DNA from: Thermoplasmata archaeon
GTDB taxonomy: Archaea; Thermoplasmatota; Thermoplasmata; Lutacidiplasmatales; UBA184
Reading direction: 5' to 3'
NCBI GenBank assembly: GCA_030041735.1
Contig: JASIBA010000087.1
Location: 1-32,050, forward strand
Length of the DNA stretch: 32,050 bases
Part shown: positions 24,404-32,050 of the stretch, piece by piece
How the letters are laid out: each line of letters opens with the position of its first letter
How positions within the stretch are numbered: position 1 is the first letter of the stretch
Notes under the pieces: generated by a model
What the model was told of the DNA's origin: nothing
Databases searched by the model: none
What the model saw: the letters and a program-made list of their open reading frames with translations, nothing else
Program-made: the position numbers and the translations under genes

Positions 24404-25933
24404 ATGCCCGATGCATCGCCGACGGATGCGTCGGACCCCGCCGCCTCCCTCTCGCTCTCGGCCCCGGAGCGGACCGTGCTGCGCGCCCTCCAGACGGCCC
24501 CCCGGACGCCGGTCGAGGAGGAAGCGCTCGCGAACGAGCTCTCGCTCGGTCCGGACCAGGTTCGGGGCAGCCTCCAGCGGCTGCGCGCGAAGCGGCTCGC
24601 CCTGCTCGAAGAGGCCCACCCGATCGCCCGGCTGATCACGCCGCGCGGACAGCTCGCCCTGCAGCGCGGCCTGCCCGAGCGACGGTTCCTCGAGGCGCTC
24701 GACCGGGCCGGCGGCGCGCTGACCCCCGACGCCGCCGCGGCGGCCGGCCTCGATGAGGAGGAGCGCAGCGCGGCGATCGGCATCCTGCGACGGCGCGGCT
24801 GGCTCGCGGACGGCGTCCCGTTCCGGCGCACGCCGGCCGCCCTCCCGGCCACCGAGCGCCTTCCCGAGGAGGTCGTCCTGGGCCAGGTCGCGACCGGCGA
24901 TGACGACGTCGACGAGGCGATCGTGAGCGCGCTCGAGCGTCGTGGTCTCGTCCGCACCGAGCGCCGGTCCGTGAAGCGCTGGTCGCCTTCCGAGGAGGGT
25001 CGCCGGCTCGTGATCGAGTCCGAGGGAGAGACGCTGATCGGCCCGCTCACGCCCGCGGTGCTCGCGTCCGGCGCTTGGAGGACCGGCCGGTTCCGCCCGT
25101 ACGACGTGCGGGCCGCGGTGCCGTTCCGGGCCGCTCCGCACCCCAATCCGTACGCGCAATGGCTCGAGGAGTTCGAGGAGATCCTGATCGGCTTGGGCTT
25201 CGAGCAGGCCGAGGGTCCGCTGCTCGAGACCGAGTTCTGGAACAACGACGTCCTGTTCATGCCGCAGGACCATCCGGCCCGCTCCCTCCACGACGCCCTC
25301 TCGGTCGTCGGCGTCTCGGGCCGCCCGCCCTCGCCCGAGCTCCTCGCCCGCGTGGCGGCGGTGCACGAGGGCGTGCCCATGCCCGGGGAGACCGAGCCGG
25401 TCGGCCCCGGCTGGGGCACCCCGTACGATCCCGGGATCGCAGCGCGTCCCGTCCTCCGCTCGCAGACGACCCCGGTCTCCGCCCGCCTCCTGGCCCTGCA
25501 TCCGACGCCCCCGTTCCGGCGGTACTCCCTCGACCGGAACTTTCGCCGCGAGGAGGTCGACGCCCGGCACGGGATCGAGTTCACGCAGTGCGAGGGGATC
25601 CTCGGCGCCGACGGCACCTCGCTCCGGGAACTGATCGGGATGTTCGGGGCGCTCTCGGAAGCGATCGGGATCCGCGAGATGAAGATCCGGCCGAGCTACT
25701 TTCCGTTCACCGAGCCCTCGATCGAGGGGTACGTCCGCCATCCGCGCCTCGGGTGGATCGAGATCTTCCCGGGCGGGATGCTGCGGCCCGAGGTCCTACG
25801 CCCGCTCGGCGTCGAGGTTCCCGTGGCGGCGTGGGGGATCGGCATCGGCCGGCTCGCGATGATCGCGCTCGGCCTCAACGATCTGCGCGAGCTGTTCGAG
25901 GACGATCTCGATCGCCTGCAGGGGGTCGCGTAG
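24404..25933 (+). CDS. pheS: Phenylalanyl-tRNA synthetase alpha subunit
   Basis: HPNPYAQWLEEFEEILIGLGFEQAEGP, MPQDHPARSLHD, LRSQTTPVSAR, FRREEVDARHGIEFTQCEG, GIGIGRLAMIALGLNDLREL. Confidence 0.96.
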   Translation: MPDASPTDASDPAASLSLSAPERTVLRALQTAPRTPVEEEALANELSLGPDQVRGSLQRLRAKRLALLEEAHPIARLITPRGQLALQRGLPERRFLEALDRAGGALTPDAAAAAGLDEEERSAAIGILRRRGWLADGVPFRRTPAALPATERLPEEVVLGQVATGDDDVDEAIVSALERRGLVRTERRSVKRWSPSEEGRRLVIESEGETLIGPLTPAVLASGAWRTGRFRPYDVRAAVPFRAAPHPNPYAQWLEEFEEILIGLGFEQAEGPLLETEFWNNDVLFMPQDHPARSLHDALSVVGVSGRPPSPELLARVAAVHEGVPMPGETEPVGPGWGTPYDPGIAARPVLRSQTTPVSARLLALHPTPPFRRYSLDRNFRREEVDARHGIEFTQCEGILGADGTSLRELIGMFGALSEAIGIREMKIRPSYFPFTEPSIEGYVRHPRLGWIEIFPGGMLRPEVLRPLGVEVPVAAWGIGIGRLAMIALGLNDLRELFEDDLDRLQGVA

Positions 25934-25935
25934 GG

Positions 25936-27627
25936 ATGCCGCAGTCCGTGCTCCAGCGCGACCGCGTGGACGCGCTCCTCCCGCGCGCGCTCTCCGCCCG
26001 CGAGCTCGAGGAGCTACTGTTCCCCACGAAGGCGGAGCTCGAAGGTCAGGACGGCGACACGCTCGCGGTCTCGGTGACCCCGGACCGTCTCGACCTGCTC
26101 TCGGAGGGAGGGCTCGGTCTCTGTCTGCAGGGACAGCTCGAGGCCGCCCGTGGCCTGCCGCCGTTCCCGATCGTCGACCTCCCGGATCCCGCGATCGCGT
26201 TCGACGTCGATCCGTCCGTCGCCGGGCTGCGACCCGCGATCGCCGGGTTCGTGGTCGCGTCCCCGCCGGACCGTCCCCTCGACACTGGGCTCCTCGAGGA
26301 GGCGGTCCGATTCCAGGAGCTGATCCACGGCACGGTCGGCCGCGACCGCCGGGCGGCGAGCCTCGGCATCTATCCCTTGGAGCGGCTCTCTCCGCCGTTC
26401 CGGTACACGCTCGAGCCGATCGAAGGGGTCCGCTTCGTCCCCCTCGACGGGAGCGACGAGGTCGGGGGGCCGGAGTTCTTCGAACGGCATCCGATGGCGG
26501 CCCGGTACGGCGCGCTCGGCCGAGCGGGCGCCTCCTGCCTCACCCTGCGCGACGCGGCCGGCGTCGTGCTGAGCCTGCCGCCGGTCCTGAACAGCCGCGA
26601 GGGCGGCGAGGCCCGCGCCGGGGACCGCTGGCTGCTGGTCGAGTCGACGGGCACGCGGGAACGAGCGGTCCGCGAGTCGTTGGGTCTTCTGTCGGTCGTG
26701 TTCGCGAGCCGCGGCTGGACGGTGGCGCCGGTGCCGGTCCGCGGGGGGAGCCCGCTCGAGGGAGACGGCCGGCCGGTCGTCGCGCCGCGATCGATCGTCC
26801 TCCCGTCGGCCCTCCTGCACGGCCTGGCCGGCGTGGCCCGACCGGCCGACGAGGTCACGCAGCGACTGTCCCGCGCGCGACTCTCGGCGCACCCGCACAG
26901 CGGAGGCTGGCGGGTCGAGGTGCCCCCCTGGCGTCCCGACCTCCTGACCGCGGTGGACGTCGCCGAGGACGCGATCCTCGCCGCTCCGCTGCGCCCGGAG
27001 GACGGGATCGTGGCGCCGAGCCCGACGCAGGGCCGGCGGCTCGCCGCCGCGCGGTTCCGGCGGCGGTTCTCCATCGCGATGCTGGGGATGGGTCACGCGC
27101 AACCGTACACGTCGCTGCTGGTCTCGGACGCGGCCGTCGAACGGGTCCCGGGCGCCCGTCCCCTCCGCCTCCTCAATCCGGTCTCGGCGGAGTTCTCGAG
27201 CCTCCGGGACCGCTTGCTCCTCTCGCACCTCGAGGTGCTCCGGCGGAACACGCGCCACAGCTATCCGCAGCGCATCGGCGAGGTCGGCCCGGTGGTGGTC
27301 GCGGACCCCGCGGCCGAGAGCGGGGCTACGACCCGCTACCACGCCGGGGCGCTCGTCGCGAGCGACGGGGCCGGGTTCGCGGACGCCGCGGCGATCGTCG
27401 ACGCGCTGCTCCGGGAGGTCGACGTCGTCGCCGTGCGCGAGCCGGCGGACCTCCCGGGGACGATCGTCGGACGGGCGGCCCGCGCCCGCGTGGCGGGCGA
27501 GGCGGTGGCGGAGCTGGGAGAGATCCGCCCCGAGACGCTGACCGCCCTCGGGGTCCCGGTGCCGGTCGCCTGGGCCGAGATCGACCTCACGGCGCTGGCA
27601 CCGCTCGTGTCGGTCCGCGAGAGTTAA
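25936..27627 (+). CDS. pheT: Phenylalanyl-tRNA synthetase beta subunit
   Basis: Two nt after the pheS stop; VTPDRLDLLSEGGLGLCLQG, VEVPPWRPDLLTAVDVAEDAI, LLNPVSAEFSSLRDRLLLSHLEVLRRNTRH. Confidence 0.93.
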   Translation: MPQSVLQRDRVDALLPRALSARELEELLFPTKAELEGQDGDTLAVSVTPDRLDLLSEGGLGLCLQGQLEAARGLPPFPIVDLPDPAIAFDVDPSVAGLRPAIAGFVVASPPDRPLDTGLLEEAVRFQELIHGTVGRDRRAASLGIYPLERLSPPFRYTLEPIEGVRFVPLDGSDEVGGPEFFERHPMAARYGALGRAGASCLTLRDAAGVVLSLPPVLNSREGGEARAGDRWLLVESTGTRERAVRESLGLLSVVFASRGWTVAPVPVRGGSPLEGDGRPVVAPRSIVLPSALLHGLAGVARPADEVTQRLSRARLSAHPHSGGWRVEVPPWRPDLLTAVDVAEDAILAAPLRPEDGIVAPSPTQGRRLAAARFRRRFSIAMLGMGHAQPYTSLLVSDAAVERVPGARPLRLLNPVSAEFSSLRDRLLLSHLEVLRRNTRHSYPQRIGEVGPVVVADPAAESGATTRYHAGALVASDGAGFADAAAIVDALLREVDVVAVREPADLPGTIVGRAARARVAGEAVAELGEIRPETLTALGVPVPVAWAEIDLTALAPLVSVRES

Positions 27628-27650
27628 GAGCGTTCCCCGGTCGAAGGACC

Positions 27651-29330
27651 ATGGCCCGGAGTCGCCGACGCACCGGGGGGCCGAGCGGGAAGGAGCGCTG
27701 GGAGCGCGCCGCCCGCGAGGCGATCGGCGTGCGTGCGGAGGAGGGTCGGCTTCCGCTGCTCGTGGGGCCCCCCGAGGACCCCGACGGAGCGTTCCTCGAG
27801 TCGATCGGTTTCCCGGGGGAGTATCCGTACACCCGCGGCATCCAGCCGACGATGTACCGCGGCCGGCTGTGGACGTTCCGCCAGTACTCGGGGTTCGGGA
27901 CGGCCGCCGCGACGAACCGCCGGTTCCATTTCCTCATGAAGGGCGGGCAGACCGGCCTCTCGGTCGCGTTCGACCTTCCCACGCAGAATGGCTACGACTC
28001 GGACCACGCTCGCGCCGGCGGGGAGGTGGGCCGCTGCGGCGTGCCGATCGCCTCCCTCGGGGACATGCGGACGCTCTTCCACGGCCTTCCGCTCGACCGG
28101 GCGACGGTCTCGATGACGATCAACGCGACGGCCCCGATCCTGACCGCGTTGCTGCTCGCGGTCGGCGAGGAGAACGGCGTGCCGCGGGCCCGGCTGGGGG
28201 GCACGGTCCAGAACGACATCCTCAAGGAGTACGTCGCCCGGGGCACCTACATCTATCCCCCCGGACCATCGCTCCGCCTCGCGGTCGACCTGATCGAGTT
28301 CGCGACGCGCGAGATGCCCCAGTGGAACTACATCTCGGTCTCGGGCTACCACATGCGGGAGGCTGGAGCGACCGCGGTCCAGGAGGTCGCGTTCACGATC
28401 GCGAACGCGATCCAGTACGTCCGGGCGGTCCGCGAGCGGGGTCTGGATCTCGACGAGTTCCTGCCGCGGCTCTCGTTCTTCTTCTCGGCGGACCGCAACT
28501 TCCTCGAGGAGATCGCCAAGTTCCGCGCCGCCCGCCGGCTCTGGGCCGCGGTCGTGCAGGACACCTTCGGCGCGCGCCAGGCCCGCTCGAAGCAGCTCCG
28601 CTTCCACACCCAGACCGCCGGCTCGAGCCTCACGGCGCAGCAGCCGGAGCTGAACGTCGTGCGCACGACGCTCGAGGCGCTCTCCGCCGTGCTGGGCGGG
28701 ACGCAGTCCCTCCACACGAACGCGCTCGACGAGGCGCTCGGGCTGCCGACCGAGTCGTCCGCGCGCCTGGCCCTTCGCACCCAGCAGATCCTCGCCGAGG
28801 AATCCGGGGTCCCCTCCACGGTCGACCCCATCGGCGGGGCCTACGAGATCGAGTATCTGACGGACCGCATCGAGCGCGAGGCGCGCGAGTACCTCGAGCG
28901 GATCGACGCGATGGGCGGGGCGCTCCCCGCGATCGAGCGCGGGTTCTTCGCGGCCGAGATCGCGCGCGAGGCGTACCGCGTCGCCCGCGCCCGCGAGGCG
29001 CGCCAGGAGCTCGTGGTCGGCGTCAACTCCTATCCCGAGGGGAATCCGTCGTTCACCCTCTTCCCCGGCGACGGGAAGCGCGGCGTGGCCGTGCAGCGCG
29101 TCACGCCGGCGGAGGAGCGGGCCCAGGTCGCCGGGCTGCGCCGCTGGCGTCGCCGGAGGGACGCGCGCGCGACCGAGGCGGCGCTCGCCGCGCTCGAGCG
29201 GGCGACCGACGCCGGCGAGAACGTGATGCCGCACGTGCTCGCGAGCGTACGCGCGGGGGCGACCCTGGGCGAGGTCGCGGACGTCTGGCGCCGCTCCTTC
29301 GGCGAGCAGGCGCCGTCGCGCGCGTTCTAG
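27651..29330 (+). CDS. Methylmalonyl-CoA mutase, catalytic (N-terminal) subunit without a B12-binding domain
   Basis: YTRGIQPTMYRGRLWTFRQYSGFGTAAATNRRF, GLSVAFDLPTQNGYDSDH, GTVQNDILKEYVARGTYIYPP, GAYEIEYLTDRIE. Confidence 0.93.
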   Translation: MARSRRRTGGPSGKERWERAAREAIGVRAEEGRLPLLVGPPEDPDGAFLESIGFPGEYPYTRGIQPTMYRGRLWTFRQYSGFGTAAATNRRFHFLMKGGQTGLSVAFDLPTQNGYDSDHARAGGEVGRCGVPIASLGDMRTLFHGLPLDRATVSMTINATAPILTALLLAVGEENGVPRARLGGTVQNDILKEYVARGTYIYPPGPSLRLAVDLIEFATREMPQWNYISVSGYHMREAGATAVQEVAFTIANAIQYVRAVRERGLDLDEFLPRLSFFFSADRNFLEEIAKFRAARRLWAAVVQDTFGARQARSKQLRFHTQTAGSSLTAQQPELNVVRTTLEALSAVLGGTQSLHTNALDEALGLPTESSARLALRTQQILAEESGVPSTVDPIGGAYEIEYLTDRIEREAREYLERIDAMGGALPAIERGFFAAEIAREAYRVARAREARQELVVGVNSYPEGNPSFTLFPGDGKRGVAVQRVTPAEERAQVAGLRRWRRRRDARATEAALAALERATDAGENVMPHVLASVRAGATLGEVADVWRRSFGEQAPSRAF

Positions 29331-29342
29331 GGGGATCCGCCG

Positions 29343-29738
29343 GTGCAGCTCGATCACGTCGGCATCGCGGTCCCCGACCTCACGGCCGCCCTGGCGGCGT
29401 GGGGACCGCTCATCGGCGCCCCGGACGGTCCGCCCGAGGTCGTCCCGTCGAACCGGGTGCGCGTCGCGTTCGTGGACGTGGGGGGCACCCACGTCGAGCT
29501 CCTCGAGCCCACCGAGCCCACGAGCCCGGTCGCGCGCTTCCTCGAGAGCCGGGGACCCGGGGTCCACCATCTCGCGTTCCACGTTCCGAGCGTCGACGCG
29601 GCGCTCGCCGGGGTGCGCGAGCGCGGGGGCCGACTCGTCGACGAGCGGGCGCGCCCGGGGGCCCGAGGGCGCCGGGTCGGCTTCGCCCATCCGTCCGCGT
29701 TCGGGGGGGTCCTCGTGGAGTTCGTGGAAGGCCCATGA
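29343..29738 (+). CDS. mce: Methylmalonyl-CoA epimerase
   Basis: LDHVGIAVPDLTAAL, VAFVDVGGTHVELLEPT, GVHHLAFHVPSVDAAL, SAFGGVLVEFVE; follows the mutase. Confidence 0.92.
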   Translation: MQLDHVGIAVPDLTAALAAWGPLIGAPDGPPEVVPSNRVRVAFVDVGGTHVELLEPTEPTSPVARFLESRGPGVHHLAFHVPSVDAALAGVRERGGRLVDERARPGARGRRVGFAHPSAFGGVLVEFVEGP

Positions 29739-30949
29739 GTCGGATCGCATCGGTCGTGGTCGCCCCGCTGCTCGACAGTCGGGGCCGCGCGACCGTCGAG
29801 GCGACCGTGACGCTCGATTCCGGCGCCCGGGCGCGCGCGGGGGCGCCCAGCGGGGCGAGCACCGGGGCCACGGAGGTACGCGCGTTCCCGGAAGGGGGCG
29901 TGCCCGAGGCGCTCCGCGTCGCCTCCTCGCTCGTCGGGCCGGCCCTCGTCGGGATCGACGCCGGCGAGGTCGGGGCGGTCGATCGTGCGCTCCATGCCGT
30001 CGACGGGACGCCGGACTTCTCCCGGATCGGGGGGAACACGGCCACCGCGATCTCGGTCGCGAGCGCCTGGGCGATCGGCGAGGAGACCGGCCGGCCGCTC
30101 TGGAAGGTCCTGGCCCGACCGGGGGTCGACGGTCGCAGCTTCCCGGCCATCGTCGGCAACTGCCTCAACGGCGGGGTCCACGCGATCGGCGGGCCGGAGT
30201 TCCAGGAGCTGATCGCCTACGCCGAGGACCCCGACCCCGCGGCGTCGGTGCGGGCGGCCCTCCGGGTCCACGCCCTGCTCGGCGAGGAGCTCCACCGCAG
30301 GTTCCCGACCGCCGCGCTCGGACGCGGCGACGAGGGCGGGTGGGTCGCGCCGCTGGGCAGCGTCGAGGCGGTCGAACTCCTGGCGGCGACGTGCGCCCGG
30401 GTACGCGACGAACTCAAGGTCGCCGTGCACCCGGGCACCGATCCCGCCGCGAGCGAGTTCTTCCGGGGCGGCCGGTACCACTACCGGGACCGGACGCGCA
30501 CGCCCGAGGAGCAGGTCGCGTTCATGGCGGAGCTCGTCGATCGGTACGATCTCCGGTATCTCGAGGACCCGCTCGACGAGGGCGCGTTCGACGATTTCGC
30601 GGCCCTCACCCGCGCCGTCGGCGGGAAGTGCCAGGTCGTGGGCGACGACATCTACACGACGTCCGTCGAGCGGCTGAAGATCGGGCTCGAGCACCGATCC
30701 ACGAACGCGGTCCTCATCAAGGTCAATCAGGTGGGGACGCTCACCGACACGCTCGCGACGGTCGACCTCGCCCGCTCGGCCGGCCTCGCGACCGTCACCT
30801 CCCACCGCTCCGGCGAGGTACCGGAGGGGTGGCTCGCCCATGTGGCGCTCGGCACCGGCGCCCGGGGGCTGAAGTGCGGCGTGGTCGGCGGTGAGCGGGT
30901 GGCAAAGCTAAATGAACTCCTTCGGCTCGCCCGCGCCACCCCGAGGTAG
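29735..30949 (+). CDS. eno: Enolase (phosphopyruvate hydratase)
   Basis: [77 protein letters not shown] overlap with mce. Confidence 0.92.
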   Translation: MSRIASVVVAPLLDSRGRATVEATVTLDSGARARAGAPSGASTGATEVRAFPEGGVPEALRVASSLVGPALVGIDAGEVGAVDRALHAVDGTPDFSRIGGNTATAISVASAWAIGEETGRPLWKVLARPGVDGRSFPAIVGNCLNGGVHAIGGPEFQELIAYAEDPDPAASVRAALRVHALLGEELHRRFPTAALGRGDEGGWVAPLGSVEAVELLAATCARVRDELKVAVHPGTDPAASEFFRGGRYHYRDRTRTPEEQVAFMAELVDRYDLRYLEDPLDEGAFDDFAALTRAVGGKCQVVGDDIYTTSVERLKIGLEHRSTNAVLIKVNQVGTLTDTLATVDLARSAGLATVTSHRSGEVPEGWLAHVALGTGARGLKCGVVGGERVAKLNELLRLARATPR

Positions 30950-30954
30950 ACGGA

Positions 30955-31611
30955 GTGGCCGAGGACGAGGTCATCGCGGACGAGCGGGTCGCCGCCACGG
31001 ACGGGCAGGACATCCGTCCCGGCGAGCTCCTGGTCCCCGAGGAGACCTATCAGACCGCGGGGGTCCACATCGGGACCCAGCAGAAGTCGGCGAGCATGCG
31101 CCGCTTCATCTACAAGGTCCGGTTCGACGGGCTCCACGTCCTCGACATCCGCGAGACCGACCGCCGGATCCGTTTCGCGGCGAGCTTCCTCAACCGCTTC
31201 CCGCCCGAGAAGATCCTGGTCGTCTCCCAGCGCCAGTACGGGCAGAAGCCGGTCCGCGTCTTCGCGAAGACGATCGGGGCGGTGTCGTTCGCCGAGCGGT
31301 TCGTGCCCGGCTGCCTCACCAACCCGAACCTCGCCGAGTACTTCGAGCCGCAGGTCCTCTTCGTCACCGACCCGGCGACCGATCAGCAGGCGCTCAGCGA
31401 GGCGGTCTCGATCGGGATCCCGGTCGTCGGGCTCTGCGACGTCAACAACGAGACCCGCAACGTCGACCTCGTGATCCCGGCGAACAACAAGGGCCGGGTC
31501 GCGCTCGCCACGGTGTACTGGCTGCTCGCCCGCGAGGTCCTCAAGGCCCGGGCGGGGGGCGCGGACGTACCGTACTCCCTGACGGTCGAGGACTTCCAGG
31601 CCGCGCTCTAG
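30955..31611 (+). CDS. rpsB: Small ribosomal subunit protein uS2
   Basis: [78 protein letters not shown] start 5 nt after the eno stop. Confidence 0.95.
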   Translation: MAEDEVIADERVAATDGQDIRPGELLVPEETYQTAGVHIGTQQKSASMRRFIYKVRFDGLHVLDIRETDRRIRFAASFLNRFPPEKILVVSQRQYGQKPVRVFAKTIGAVSFAERFVPGCLTNPNLAEYFEPQVLFVTDPATDQQALSEAVSIGIPVVGLCDVNNETRNVDLVIPANNKGRVALATVYWLLAREVLKARAGGADVPYSLTVEDFQAAL

Positions 31612-31638
31612 CGCGGTCCGATCCGACCCCTCCGGGCC

Positions 31639-31645
31639 GTTTTAA
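31639..31645 (+). promoter_or_regulatory. TATA-like element upstream of the TrmB-like gene
   Basis: gttttaa centred about 26 nt before the GTG at 31668. Confidence 0.45.
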
Positions 31646-31667
31646 CCCGTCCCCGGCTCGTCCGATC

Positions 31668-32050
31668 GTGGGGCGGCCGGGATCCGACCTGCTCGAGCTG
31701 TTGGCCCAGCACGGGATCCCCGAGAAGGCGGCCCGGGTCTATCTGGGCGCCTGCCGGGCCGGACCGCAGACGGCGAGCGAGCTCGGGCGGCTCTCGGCGA
31801 TCAGCCGGGTCGAGACGTACCGCATCCTCCGCCAGCTGACCGAGGAGGGTCTCCTCCGCGCGACGGGCGGTCGGCCCCAGCGGTTCGAGGCGATCCCGCT
31901 CGACGAGCTCCTCGACCTCTGGATCCGGCGGGCGTCCGACCGGGTCCGCCGCCTCGAACAGGACCGCACGAAGATCCTGAGCGACTGGGAGAACGTGCGG
32001 ACCGAGTTCGTCGAACGCGACCCGCGGAAGTTCGCGGTCCTCGAGGGCCG
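31668..32050 (+). CDS. TrmB-like wHTH transcriptional regulator, 3'-truncated by the window edge
   Basis: Own translation from GTG 31668: VGRPGSDLLELLAQHGIPEKAARVYLGACRAGPQTASELGRLSAISRVETYRILRQLTEEGLLRATGGRPQRFEAIP...; not in the supplied ORF track. Confidence 0.8.
   Translation, partial: MGRPGSDLLELLAQHGIPEKAARVYLGACRAGPQTASELGRLSAISRVETYRILRQLTEEGLLRATGGRPQRFEAIPLDELLDLWIRRASDRVRRLEQDRTKILSDWENVRTEFVERDPRKFAVLEG

Noticed and set aside
22061-25741. 1226-aa minus-strand ORF
   Set aside because: Antisense to the S53 protease and pheS; low-complexity R/G/E composition and no recognisable domain
27869-29734. N-terminal part of the 1026-aa plus ORF that ends in enolase
   Set aside because: Out-of-frame reading of the mutase and epimerase genes; the real enolase starts at ATG 29735
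27624-29750. 708-aa minus-strand ORF
   Set aside because: Antisense shadow of the mutase and epimerase genes
1-32050. CRISPR array, transposase, integrase or phage genes
   Set aside because: No regularly spaced direct repeats and no mobile-element protein motifs seen; the tRNA is not flanked by an att-like duplication that I could see

Overview
GC-rich archaeal chromosomal segment with mostly intact genes. Archaeal markers are Csl4, a METTL5-like methylase, SRP54, Pth2, a PRC-barrel protein, split PheS/PheT, uS2, a TrmB-like regulator, TATA-type promoters and an intron-containing tRNA-Leu. The gene content suggests a Thermoplasmatota-like or other euryarchaeal lineage, but lineage cannot be fixed from this window. 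Left part: a 5'-truncated N-glycosylation-rich surface protein (+), then a minus-strand block read in transcription order as rpe, DNA ligase, PRC-barrel, tRNA-Leu(UAA), METTL5-like, csl4, SHMT-like. Middle: a family-5 (Opp/Dpp-type) substrate-binding protein with a pilin-like N-terminus and a PKD stalk (+). It is convergent with a six-gene opp-like operon (-) holding two B-type permease paralogs, one C-type permease, two ATPases with large insertions and a small two-TM protein. Right part: Pth2, a DUF1616-like protein and SRP54 (-); then a GltA-like oxidoreductase, an S53 (sedolisin) protease, PheS, PheT, methylmalonyl-CoA mutase catalytic subunit, methylmalonyl-CoA epimerase, enolase, uS2 and a partial TrmB-like regulator (+). 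The best candidate for an undescribed system is the peptide-uptake locus. It combines a pilin-signal and PKD-stalked binding protein, paired cysteines in every exported component, ATPase insertions, inverted repeats at both B-permease promoters, an internal TATA in oppD and a strong clustering of rare TTA codons. All calls are by reading the sequence; no database search was run.
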